NCBI GenBank assembly: GCA_010015675.1
Contig: ML976979.1
Location: 26,739-90,738, forward strand
Length of the DNA: 64,000 nt
DNA from: Byssothecium circinans
Taxonomy: Eukaryota > Ascomycota > Dothideomycetes > Pleosporales > Massarinaceae
Reading direction: 5' to 3'
Part shown: positions 46,208-57,528 of the stretch, one piece after another
Numbering within the stretch: position 1 is the stretch's first letter
Layout of the letters: the number at the start of each line of letters is the position of its first letter
Notes under the pieces: model-generated
Database searches by the model: none
What the model was told of the DNA's origin: nothing
Seen by the model: the letters and a program-made list of their open reading frames with translations, nothing else
Program-made: the position numbers and the translations under genes

Positions 46208-46866
46208 GAGAATACCAATAATTCAATTCTTGATCCAGCATGCAGCGCCTAGGGCTGGTCCGCTTGCCGCCGCGACCATCCGCTTCGACAGGGGCGGTGA
46301 AGAGCTCCATACGCTTGCAATAAAACGCGTTTATCGATTGAAAAGAGTCCAATACCTATGTAGTCCTGCTCGTGGGCTTCCGTCACACGTGCCTTGGCGG
46401 TCACCAATCTATAACTCACCTCTCTGGAACCAACCAAACCCCATAAGTCCTCCCCTTGCTGCAGAGGCAGCATATGATGTATATACATCATGCTCCCAAT
46501 TTGCTGTTGCCCAGGTCTCACATAGTCCTTCAGATGTTTGCAACTTTCCATAGGCGGTCACGCCTAAATGCGACAACAACCACGCAGATTCGCGCCCGTG
46601 TAATCAACACTCTTGAATCTTTCAAACCCATTCCTCTGACGCCATAGATATCTCATCACAGCAGTGCGGCCCCGAAATGTCGGGCGCTGGAATATGTGTA
46701 GGAGAAGGGCGGCGGCCGTCGTAGTACCGTAGCCCTCTTTCTTGAAGCCAGCTAGAGTGGCAGTGAGCTAGTTATCAAACTACCTACCTAGGTAGTGACT
46801 GCGTCACGTGCTAGGAGGTAATAAGGTAGGATTTGCGCATGGGGATATCGATATCGGTGCGGTTGG
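46208..46866. other. 3' flank, no supported gene
   Basis: Intergenic sequence after the membrane-protein gene. A palindromic run ctacctacctaggtag lies near 46780. No coding frame with motifs. Confidence 0.45.
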
Positions 46867-46936
46867 TATGGAACTGTTGATATGGAACTGTTGATATGGA
46901 ACTGTTGATATGGGACTGTTGATATGGAACTGTTGA
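46867..46936. repeat. five tandem copies of a 14-bp unit (tatggaactgttga)
   Basis: Units start at 46867, 46881, 46895, 46909 and 46923. Only the fourth differs, by one base (tatgggactgttga). The near identity points to recent expansion. The array lies about 140 bp upstream of a TATA box. Confidence 0.95.
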
Positions 46937-47073
46937 CAATTACATCTACACGAGCATATTTACAGCCAGAAGACACCGTGCTCGAAACCCACTCACCCGG
47001 GATCTCGGGACGAGGCTCTACATATAGGTATTTCTTGGGTTTATATTTGAGAGTCGCTGAAGACTGGGCTGGG

Positions 47074-47082
47074 TATATATAA
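47074..47082 (+). promoter_or_regulatory. TATA box (tatatataa) in an orphan promoter
   Basis: A clear TATA element, followed by a pyrimidine-containing leader and cagatacaacaacgacg, the style of a strong fungal core promoter. The nearest downstream reading frame is the 45-codon frame at 47209. Confidence 0.5.
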
Positions 47083-47208
47083 GGGGCGTAGGGTTGTCGA
47101 TGTGATGTGTGACGTTTTTCGCGCTCAGCTTCTTCGTCGACTACAGATACAACAACGACGAAAGGTATAGGAGCTTTGAGGTTTGTGCTGTTGGCTTTGT
47201 CGGGTACT

Positions 47209-47346
47209 ATGGTTGCGTTGATCGGGTATGGGTTTTTTAGTATGTTGGCTTGTATTTGCTTGATGGGGTGCAGTTTGTCAACCCTCGCTGAAGAGCAATC
47301 GTACTCGGTTGTTCATCACCGCGTTCCGCACCTCCGTTATATCTGA
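47209..47346 (+). CDS. possible small secreted peptide, 45 aa
   Basis: An ATG-started frame of 45 codons ending TGA, 127 bp after a TATA box. Residues 2-22 are strongly hydrophobic (VALIGYGFFSMLACICLMG), followed by SLSTLA and a short charged/His-containing tail. This is the layout of a signal peptide with a possible cut after STLA, or of a tail-less membrane peptide. There is no in-frame ATG further upstream. It could also be the first exon of a longer gene or pure chance. The core promoter and the 14-bp repeat upstream make it worth recording. Confidence 0.3.
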   Translation: MVALIGYGFFSMLACICLMGCSLSTLAEEQSYSVVHHRVPHLRYI

Positions 47347-47641
47347 GCAATCAGGAGCTAATTCAAATTATACCCACAACCAAAGTCTTCCCCCCGTCCA
47401 CAGTCCGTCCAAAGGTCAAGAAATAAAGCTGACATCAAGAACGCCTAGACTCTAGAACGTGCTGAAAGAATAATATAGTGTATGCAAACTTGGGAGGCTT
47501 CATGCGACTTCAATAAAAAAAGCATGCTCTATAGTCCCAGCCACTCCCCTAAAATTACATACCATATCGTTGCAAAGCCCTCTTCCCCGCAATACTCTGC
47601 CTAAGCTCTTCAATCGTCGGCGTAAAATGCTTCACTGGCTC
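47347..47641. other. convergent spacer before the NACHT-ankyrin gene
   Basis: AT-richer sequence carrying the 3' flank of the NACHT-ankyrin gene. Nothing else is recognised. Confidence 0.4.
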
Positions 47642-50600
47642 CTAACCAAGCGGTACCATCTCCCTCCACACCACGCCATTCACACATCTCTTCGCGAGGC
47701 CCAAAAGCGACATACCAGGTGCTCTCGCATATTCCCCTGTGAGCGGGACCTGCATCTGCCTGATTCCAGACCAAGGCTTCCTTTTCCGGTCGTCCTCGCT
47801 TTGGTCATTGGACGCAGGGCTATTGGGAATCTTCCCCTGATCGGTGAATCGACCCACAAGGAGCCAGCGGAGGATGTGGCTATCTTCGCGGGCGGCAAGC
47901 ACTGCGTTGAGCGACCGACCTCGGAAACTCGATTCGAACTTTGCACCGTTGCGGACGAGGAACTTGACGGAAGCGAGGCAACCTGTCAGACAAGCAGTGA
48001 TGAGTGCCGTGCCCGTTTTGTCATCCGAGATCTCTGAGTCGGCGCCGAACTTGAGTAGGATCTTCATACGTGGTAGGTTTCCATTGGCCGCAGCACAACA
48101 CAGATCGTATAGCTCGTCGGTTGGCAATTGCTGCAACAAGGACCGCGATTTGTCTGTTGGAAAGCGAGAAAAGAAGCGTCGGAGATTGACATCCTGTCGT
48201 ATGATTCCTTTGATCATGTCGATGTTGATGCTAGACGATATCCGAGTAAGATCCAGCCCAGAAGCGTAGACGTAGTTTGCGAGATGAGGGTTCAAAAGCG
48301 CATGATAAATGGACGACTTGTTTTGAAAATCCATCCTGTAAGGATCCCACCCGGCGTGAATGAGGTCGATGAATATGCGAACATTTGATTGCAGGGCTGA
48401 AAGATGGAGAGCCGTCAGGCCCCAGAGGTCTGCCATGTCCATGTCGATTTGAGTATTCTGAAGAGCAGTTATGGACGAGATCTTGCCTTCCCAACAAGCC
48501 ACCATGAACGGCGTACGCCGGCAGGAATCTAGGGGCCACTGTTGGGCACCATTCTGCAAAAGCACTAATATCGACTCAACCGACCCTAAGCTAGCAGCGC
48601 AGTGTAAGGGCGTTCGTCCGATCATGGTCGTGGATTCCACATCGGCACCGTGTTTAAGAAGGTTCTGAATGGCCTTCGTTTGCCCTTTCAGGGCTGCTGT
48701 ATGCAGCGGAGTGCCTCCTGACAAGAGCCAGTCAGGACTGCTCGCATCAATATTGGTGAAACAAGTTTCGAGAAGCATCTTCCCGACGCCTTTGGGTAGC
48801 TCATCGGTGCCGATGGAATGAGTGAAATGGTCTCTGGATACAAACTAGTCAGCTGACAGAAGCACTCTGACAACCTGAGGAAGTTGACGACAATGTCTCT
48901 ACCGCAAACTTGTACGAGTCTTCCAAACTTTGACTGACAGATTTGCAATAGCGCTTGAAAGATCTCAGGAAATCACTAGCACTTACCTGATAACCTTCTC
49001 ATTCTTCTTCACATGGCTCATTACAATATCAACGGCTTCCGGGTTGAATGCTGCTGCAACATGTAATAGTGGAATACGATCATGTATCCAATGAGAGCCG
49101 TGATACAAGCAGGCCTCTAGGAGTCCCTCGAGTCTCGAATTCATAGCCGGGTTGCTGATAGCAATCTGGATCGCAGAAGTGAGCCCCTCCTTGAATGGTC
49201 GATGCTGCGAGCATAAATTTCCGGCCGTGGAAGCTTTGTTTTGTAGAAGAAGATCCACGATATCCAAACGTTTCTCTGCAAGAGCAACAACCAGTGGCGT
49301 ACAACTACCACACTTCAGTGGCTCTGATACAGACTTGCCGTTGTCAATGATCCTTCGGAATCTCTTAAGATCGCCTTCTACGATGATTCTGTATAGACTT
49401 TTGGGTCGAGATAATGCTTGACTTTGTGATACCATGCGTTTCAAGTTGTCTAGAACGTATAGAGGCAAGTCTACTCCACAGTACGGAAGGATTTTGATCA
49501 GACTTGCGCGGATGCTCGGATGAGCATACAACTCGGGTGTTTTCCCAGTAAGATCTTCCAAGAATTTTGCACCGGATTGGATAATGCGTAGTACGTTAGA
49601 CTCCACTCCTCTAGCCATGGCGATATGCAGGGCGGTCATGCCCATCTCGTCAACTGTTGTATTAACTCTGGCACCGTGATTGACTAGCCACTCAGTCGCG
49701 GTATTGTACTCAAAATGGGAACTTGCTGCTAGATGTAGCGGCGTATAGCCCTCCTGTGTCTTGATGTCAATATTGTCAAAATGGCCGCTCTCCCACAACT
49801 CCTGAAGCATTCCGTCACGGCCGAGACTTGCTGCTAGATGCATTGGGTTACATCCAGAATAGACAACAGGCTGAGAAATACCTTCGATGGGGTACTCGTT
49901 TGCCATCACGAAGGGCCGTGTCCAGTCCTCTTTGTGTGGTAGCATTTGGCGAAGCAAGGGCAGAGTGGGTGAAGGCTGAGGAAACAGACTGTGTGCTACG
50001 ATCCCCATATTGTATTCATCAACAACATGGAGGTTTGCCTGGAAACTATCCAGGAGTTGGAGAGCATCGATGTTTGCGGAGCGTGCGGCGACCAAGATTG
50101 CGGGCATGGTCTTGTCTGGACCACGAGCAATAACATTTGGATCCGCGCCTTTCTCTAGCATACATCTTAATTTTGCAATAAAATGGAGCCCTTGGCTATG
50201 GGGTTGTTGAGAGCAGAGAGCGTACGCCCACGGTGAGCCTTGAGCAGGCTGGATCCGGAGGGTTTGGAGGTCAACCTTCTCTAAGAGCATGGCGAGGACA
50301 TCGCTTCCTGCAGGTGAAGTACAGCAGAAATCAATGGCCGACATATCTCTATAAAACTTTGAAGAAATGTAGACATTGACATCCAGCTCCAAAAGTCGCT
50401 CAATTAACGATTTCTTGAGGTGATGGACCGACCAAAGAAGCAGACGAATGAGGTGTTCGTCATTCCTATCGAATGTAGTGCTCGACACTTGCTTGAGCCC
50501 TTCAAGCAACAACGCCGTGATCGCATCCTTTTTGGTATGTATGATTTCAGAATTATGCATAACCAAGCTCATCCGGTCATCCTCGTAGGACTGAGTTACA

Positions 50601-53600
50601 CACGTTTGAATCAAGAGCATGATGCTCGATTTGTATGAGCTTTTATGCATAGCCATGTCTGAAACAAAACGCCTGAGCAGTTGGATTGTGATTGCAAAAT
50701 GGCGAGCCCCGTATGCGAAATGTGATTCAACCAAGAGAGGAATGGTGCGTGTACAGAAATAGTACCACATATTGTTCCCCGCACTATCGCAGATTGGGAT
50801 GACCATAGCAGTAGTGAGTCTCGCAACTGTAGCTTCGCTGAGGGGCCATTGTTCTTCCGAACGAACACCAGCCTTGGCGAGACTGTTTTGTCGTTGGTTG
50901 TCGTGAGAAAGACAGGCGAGAATTGCAGTTCTCCCCGTCGGATCTCGATACTCTGGATCTAAACGTTCGGCTAATAGACGTTCTACAATAGAGTCGGATG
51001 TTCGTGAGGTTATGTGGAACAGTACTGTCCTCTTGTCCCCCGACAAAGTGCAAGGATCAAAGCCATGTTCCATGAAATATACGATCAGGCCATCCAAGCC
51101 TTGAGCTACCGCGTAATGGAGCAGTCACCAGTCTTCCTTCCAATCCGAATAGGTAATTGAGGCTTTCGCAAGCATCATAGCGCAGTCGCTTTTGCCCGCA
51201 GTTATGGCGTTGAGAAGCGGGGTAAACCCACTATTGCATGGTGCATGCATTCCTGTGGCTTTTGGAAGGTCTCGTTTCGCATTTGGCAGCGAAGTTGCAC
51301 TGGGGTCTAGCACTTCCAACAGGAGCTTCAAGACACGGCAATTCCCTATACGCGCAGCTACATGCCATGCAGACATTCTAGCTCTATCTGTGATGGTAGC
51401 AGCCCCACCTTGCATCAATCGTCGCAAGACAAATTCGTGCTCAAGTCCGCCACGAATAGCTTGATAAAGGGGTGTCCGCCCCTGATCCTCTGTTATTGTG
51501 GTACTGGTGCCGAGATCAAGGAGTGCTATGATCACTTCAGTGGCTTTATTAGCCACAGCGAGTTGTAGAAGTGTGCGATGATCACCAGGAGGTCGCATGT
51601 TGAGCGAAAAGCGAGGATCTTTTGCAAGCTCTGTGAACTTTGAGTATCGATCACAGGTAACTGTATAGGTAACAGTTTCGGAGAAAACTTGATCCGTCAT
51701 TTTGGCAATGAAGAGGTGCTGGTGATCGGCGACACTTGCAACCCTAGGCAGTCGGAAGTTTCGAACTACCACTCTACTTTGTAGCGACCTCAACAACTGA
51801 GCTTGAACGGTGGAATCGATATCAGCAATAATAGCTCTTCTGCTACGTTGGATTCGAGGCCAGCAAAGTCAATCTACTCCAATCGCATACCATAATCCAA
51901 GAGTCGGGCCAGCAGTGATATCTCTTTCTTGAAGTAAAATGTATACAGAGGGCCAGCGCGGCGTGTCAACTTCCATTCGCGCTGAGGTTTCGCAGATAGG
52001 AGGATATTGACTGTTGCTTCTGCACCATCAACGTCTAGTTGATGTCGCTCGTCTTCGCCTTCATTGATAATGTAATCCATCCCTGTATGTGCGCATAAAG
52101 TTAGTGAGAAGACATGATGACATGCCATTGCTTGCTCGACAGCAAAGCATGTACAGCATCTAAAAGTTTTTGAATAGGAGACCGCATGGCAAAGATCCAA
52201 GCACCTTTGTTGAGTCCGAATCGATAATAGTTTTGCAGCGACCTGAGAGAATTACTCCTGCATTAAAACGTACCTAGCAATGCACACTCCAAAACGTTTC
52301 CCACTGGAGAGAGCTGATCGATATCGCTGCCTTGATTGAGCAGCCATTGACATATTGAGTCTAAGCGAAGCATCGCTGCAGCATGTAATGGCCTGAATGT
52401 ACGATGGCAGATTTTTGAAACAAGCTCTTTCAAGTCCGCATCACTCGGAATTCGACTCACGCCAAAGAGGCGATGGCATATGAAGTAAGCGAGATTGAAA
52501 CAATCTTCCCTCGGTGCGAACAGCTGTAGTGCTGACTCGAGAAATTCAGCATCCTCCCATCTGTTGCATGCGTAGGACGTCAGACTCTGCGACGCGTGGC
52601 TGTGGAATGAATGTTTTCGACGAAGCGTTTCGAAACCCTGACGTGTTGTCGGTGGTACAGCATTGAAAGATGGGGAACATAGATACGTTATGCATGATTT
52701 TGCAAGTGCCGCATGGTCGCCGGGAACTAGTCGGAACATGTGCAACTGCTCGTGATCAGGCTTGATGTTTTGTAAAAACTCGAGGACCGTGAAATGTGCT
52801 AGTTCCGCATAGTCCCATTTGTCTGACTCCCCACCACGACGGATGAGACTCCCACAAAATCGGAAAACATCCTCATGATCTAACCGCGCTTCTTCGTCTA
52901 GTGTTGCATCTTCTCCAAGGGACAAAATGTCGACTAATTCCGCAAGTGTCAACTTCGGTGACGAATAGGCGATCCACTGCAGAGCTTTCTGCACTATGGG
53001 AATGATAGGTGCTTTGACGCGAAGGAGAATCCTCTCGTAGCTCTCGTGTAATGTTTCGGGTAACTCTGTCAGGGCTTTACGACGCATGGCATCGGTAGGG
53101 AGCTCGCATAAATAGTCAAGCTGACAGGAAACCCACCTAAACCTGTCGCTAACGTGTTAATGTGATACGAATGAACCCATTTATCCTCATGTAAAAGATC
53201 CGACAACAGCGTGTTCAGCAAGCGTGACTGACCCCCTCTGAGAGATTGTGAGACGGGGTCACTTACATGCCTTGAGCTTTCCTCACAAGATAGACCATAA
53301 TGTCTTCTTTGAGATCGGCACTTCGAAGACGCAGACGATTGTGATTGATTCTGTGTTCCAGTTCGCTCCGCACGTAGTGGTCTATATCTTTCGACCGCGC
53401 CGCAATCTCCATATGCCCGACCTCAGGAACCGCAAGAATTTCTCGGATGTCGGATTCGTCTCTGCTCAGAAGGGCTAGAGATACTGTGCCTGATACTGGA
53501 GCCAAAGAGAAAAGAGAATGTGTGACCTCGCTGGCTTCATCTCCACATTCATCCACGCCGTCAACGATAATTCGGACATCGTCGAAGGTGGCAGCCATAT

Positions 53601-54628
53601 TGCTCAGTAATTCGAGTAGATCTTCTTTCTCCGGACAGTTCTTTAATTGATGCGATGGTTGTAATGTGAAATAATACCTCCTAAGTAGTTCAAAGCTTGC
53701 CTCATTTTGTTGTGCGATTTGAGAAGCAAGGGTACCAAGGATATTGATGATGACTTGGCTCTTAGGAGCCTTATAATCACAATAGAAGAAGGCGACCGCA
53801 CGGCGAGGGTTTGCGTCAGCTAGAGCCATACAGTCTTGGATGACTAAGCCCGAGAGGACAGTTTTACCCGCACCGGGGATACCGCTCAGCCAGAGTGTAG
53901 TACCTGTTCCTTCTATCCATGTCGAAAAGTTTGGATCGTCTTTTAGCCAGAACCCCGACGTTGGGTGACGCAACTTCACGCTCGTGCGAAAGTTGGGTTG
54001 TGGATTGACAAAAAGAAAGTGGTCCAGAATGCGTTGCTGTACAATATCGAGAGATATTCGAGTCTCAATTTGCTCCCTGTTGCGGAGCCTCAGATCCAGA
54101 TCCTTGAGTTGTCGCGATACGTTTTCTTGAAGCGAAAGACATTGCAACAGTGTCGTTAAACTATCCGCAGTGAGCGCAAAGCTCAGGTTGTTTCGCTGTT
54201 TGCGCAGTTCCTCGACGTAAACGACTATGTTGATCGATTTGAAAGGCCATGCCAATTTTTGCATGTTCTTACGAAGCCTACCGAGATCAGAGAGCCCAAC
54301 GCGGTTTAGTTGCTCATTGAGCTTGTGAAGAGTAGCTAAGCACGAGTTGATGTGATCTAATCGGATAGAAGAGGCGAAGGTACTGTCCAGCTCCAGATCT
54401 TCGGCAACCAAACGAAGGTTATGTCTGGAAATGTTAGCTGAGGCTAAGGAGTAAAGAGCCAAGAGCTTACAGCACTGCATTAAGACCCGCAACCTCATTC
54501 TTCAAATCCAGAATCTCCTTCTCAGCGTTCTTCGCCTCTCTGATATAGCGGTAGAGCTTCCGGAAGAGGGCATCACTAAGTGATATCAACCCAGCAATGG
54601 AGCCGGCGACAGAAAGTGGATCAGCCAT
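47642..54628 (-). CDS. NACHT-ankyrin STAND receptor (fungal NLR-like), interrupted by one in-frame stop
   Basis: Exons 54628-54471, 54424-53267, 53142-52274, about 52204-52090 (uncertain), about 52087-51880, about 51840-48987 and 48833-47642 would give roughly 2,150 aa. The N-terminus (MADPLSVAGSIAGLISLSDAL) is the helical domain common to fungal STAND proteins. The NACHT NTPase follows, with Walker A GIPGAGKT near residue 240 and Walker B RIIVDGVDEC, then the helical GMFRWVSCQLDYL region. The C-terminal half is many ankyrin repeats (for example GYTPLHLAASSHFEYNTATEWL and GGTPLHTAALKGQTKAI). A TGA at 51127-51125 interrupts one ankyrin repeat. Apart from it the frame continues for 2.8 kb. Such receptors mediate non-self recognition and programmed cell death in fungi. 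This copy may be a null allele. Exon limits near 52.1 and 51.85 kb are weak. Confidence 0.8.
51125..51127 (-). other. premature TGA stop inside an ankyrin repeat
   Basis: On the minus strand the frame reads YSDWKEDW-stop-LLHYAVAQGLDGL. The stop takes the place of the residue before LLHYA, normally Thr or a similar residue in the xTPLHxAA ankyrin consensus. The reading frame is the same on both sides. Confidence 0.9.
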
Positions 54629-55213
54629 TCGGTATTCGAAGATTGCGCGCGTGTCGTAGACAAAATACGACTAGAGGGTTGCGCTGACCATCTTAACGGT
54701 TTTGGAGACGGGAAGGCTACCACCAAAACAACATTCAACCCCGCCGGCTTGGCTGCAGGTGCTGAAGGCAAGTAAGCAAGCTCTGCGTAAATGAGTGGTG
54801 TGACGCTCACTTCGCATGAAATGCTTTCGTTGATCGGCATGCTTCCTGCAGGTGAGATGGTGATTCTTGCAGCAAGGCTGAGGTTGATCGTCGATCGATT
54901 GGGAGCGAGGCAATGAAGGACTTAGACTGCTTTGTCATCCCCATGTCGAAATCAAACAGTGGCCAGCCTCGTTGAGCTCTTTGAAAGGAGCGCTGCACGC
55001 CTGAATGAAGATGAGAAGAGAGTTGTGAAGATGGACTGAGTCGGTGAGGGATGGAAAAGTGAAGTTTCCGATGCAACACCAACACCTGGCCCGTGCGCAT
55101 CTCCTCATTCCAACCTCAATACCCACCCCTTCCCCGTCTCCCTCTTTACTTCCACACAGTGATTAAAACACCAACCAAATAAGCAGAGTATATTTTCCAT
55201 ACCAAACTCCACG
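54629..55213. other. NACHT-ankyrin promoter / F-box gene 3' flank
   Basis: 585 bp between two minus-strand genes. Short frames on the minus strand (54586-55126) have no family motif and mutually overlap. No small HeLo- or amyloid-type partner gene was found in this interval. Confidence 0.5.
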
Positions 55214-57117
55214 CTAAAACCTCGCATCAAACTCCACAGTATCCAACCCCCAGATTTCAATCCCCTCCACCTCCGCCCTATCCACCCTCTGAATCCACCT
55301 AATAGGCCCCATCTTCTTCCCATTAATTTCCTTCTCCCCGCCTCCCCCATCCGTCCCACCAACACTTGTCCTCACCACTCCCCCAAGCTTAAACACAATC
55401 TCTCCCATGCCAAAATACTTGAGGCCCATATACTCTGGTTTCCAAAGCTCTCTGGCCAACATGAATGAATGCATATCGGAACCAAATCTCACGACTTGCT
55501 CAGCCAATGGACTCCCGGGTTCTACTAGGATGCGGATGGCCCAGAGGTTGGGGCACAGGGCGATGGTCTGGCGGAGGGATTCGAGAGGGGGAATGTTGCA
55601 GGCGAAGCCTAATTGTTCGAGATTGGGGCATGTCTGGCAGATTTTGTACAGGGCGGATGAGGAAAGTTGCCAGCGGTCGGAGAGAAGGAGGTGCCGCATT
55701 GTGCGGTGGTTGGATTGGATGACGGCAAGGTATTCTCCGGCCAAGGACTTGCATTGGGATTCTAAGATTGGGGTTCCGATGGGGGTTTCATTCGCTGTTC
55801 CGGTCCCGTTGGTGGGGGCACCGTTTGTAGCGACTGAGGGTGTGCTGCCAGCTGGCGATGTTGGTGACTGCTCTGTACTAGCACTCTTTGAGGGCGACCG
55901 TTTGCTTCTCGACTGGCTCACCAGATACAGCCTCTCCAATCCGCGGCAACTGTACAGCACCTTAACATGCTCTTTGTCTGTGTTGTTGATCCTCATCATC
56001 TTCAAGTTGGACAGTATACTCGGAGCCTTGTTCACCCTCCACGTATTGTCTAAAAACACATTCATGGGATTCGACGAGCCCAAACTATCGATCATGGTCA
56101 CCTCCTGTAACATGGTATTGTCGAATACATGTTCGAAACCTTCGCCCGGGTTCCGTGTATACAGATTGTAGAATGCGAGGCGTTTGAGCGGTATACGGTG
56201 ATTCGCCGCGATACACCGCCCGAAGTAGTTGAGCAGATCCACAGACTCTTCGCTCGTTTCGCGCATGCGTGGTGACCAATGGAGTTTTAAATTTGCGAGC
56301 TTTTTGGAAGTGAGGAGGACGAGGGATATGCTGTCAGGGTAGCACAGAGGATCTATGTCGTATACGATGAGCGATGTGAGGTTCGGTAACGGAGGCACTA
56401 CGGTCGTCGGCCGTGGTATTCGTCTGGATGGGCAGCGTAGTATAAGCGACGTTAGTGATAGCTTGTGCATTAGCCCCTCGTAAACCGTCTGCAAAGGCTT
56501 CGTGTTCAATTCCCACGCGAAAGCTGTCAAGTTCGTCATCTTGTCCAGCGCTGCGCGCATTACGACCTGCAGCATCATGCTGTTATCAGGCACCCGCCCC
56601 TTCGTGTATTCATCTATATCGTGTTCCCTCCATTCTCCCACCACTCGGAAGGTCTTTATATATTCGGAAAACTTGCGCGACACAAGAGTGTTCAACCCCA
56701 TAGCGAACGGGCTACCACCGCCAAAGCCAACAGGCCGGTCATCGATGTAGCGAATTTCCGAGTAAGAGCGGAGTGTGACGCTCTCGTAGAGGCGCGGGAG
56801 GGTCATGTAGTAGAGGAGGCGGGAAGTGCGCGTTATGCGCGCCAGGTCGGCGGCATCGTCGAGCTGAGCTACGGTTAGCCATAGTGTCCTGCATGTATTG
56901 AACTCATCACTGTACGTACATATTCCAATATTAACTGAATGAGATGCAAAGGGAGCTCCTTTCCCATGCCAGCATTTGCATGACTCCTCGCCGGACTGGT
57001 AAACCATCCATGCCGTGGGGCCGTTATAGGCGTATCATGTGGAGGAGGTATAAGTGAAGTAGCCACTCTGGCCGTCGTTGTAGCCGACATGCGAGCTGAT
57101 GTTGAGGACTGAGGCAT
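55214..57117 (-). CDS. F-box protein with leucine-rich-like C-terminal region
   Basis: Exons 57117-56916 and 56868-55214, with a 47-nt intron that has a good branch-point-like gctaac near its acceptor, give 618 aa. The join restores an F-box: ELPLHLIQLILEYVP-QLDDAADLARITRTSRLLY, at about residues 53-90, followed by YYMTLPRLYESVTL as in many fungal F-box proteins. The rest has irregular Leu-rich segments (LSLTSLILRCPS, LPNLTSLIVYD, LKLHWSP, CPNLEQLGFACNIPPLESL) consistent with a degenerate LRR solenoid, plus a Ser/Thr/Pro-rich insertion near residue 390. It is a likely SCF substrate adaptor with unknown target. An in-frame Met at 57258 would add 47 residues. Confidence 0.85.
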
Positions 57118-57528
57118 TTTGGCGAATGAAGAAGTCGCACTTTCGTCAGCAGCGGATGCCAAACAGAGCAAAGGCTCGTAGCGGGACGGGGAAGATGTTC
57201 CCAACCCCATCGTCATTTTTCGGAGCTTCGATAATAATACTGCCACCCTCCGCCGCATTTGTCCGCGCTAGACCCCTGTTAGGATGTAGCCGAGCGACCA
57301 GTCAGTAAAAGGCTTAGCTTCTGACGACGACACCCACATGCTTTTGTAATCATCGTAGCCATTGGGATCTCGAGCTCGTGCTATCTCCACGTGCCTTCGC
57401 CTTCCGACTCTTCCGTTTCCGTGGTACTTATTCGTTCTGCCATCTGTCCACAACCCACCCCCACAGTACAGAAGGTATCGCATCTCCGCCAAGCCATGTG
57501 CGTGAAATCGGTTTCAATTCAGAAAGTT
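57118..57528. other. intergenic F-box promoter / TDP1 3' flank
   Basis: 411 bp between two minus-strand genes. An open frame continues upstream of the F-box start to 57258, so part may be coding or leader. Nothing else is recognised. Confidence 0.45.

Noticed and set aside
51098..51130. Short intron that would remove the TGA in the NACHT-ankyrin gene
   Set aside because: gtgact..gtag would be only about 23 nt and its removal would delete conserved ankyrin residues.
54629..55213. Small partner gene (HeLo/amyloid-type effector) beside the NACHT-ankyrin gene
   Set aside because: Frames in this interval overlap one another and show no amphipathic HeLo-like helix pattern or amyloid motif.
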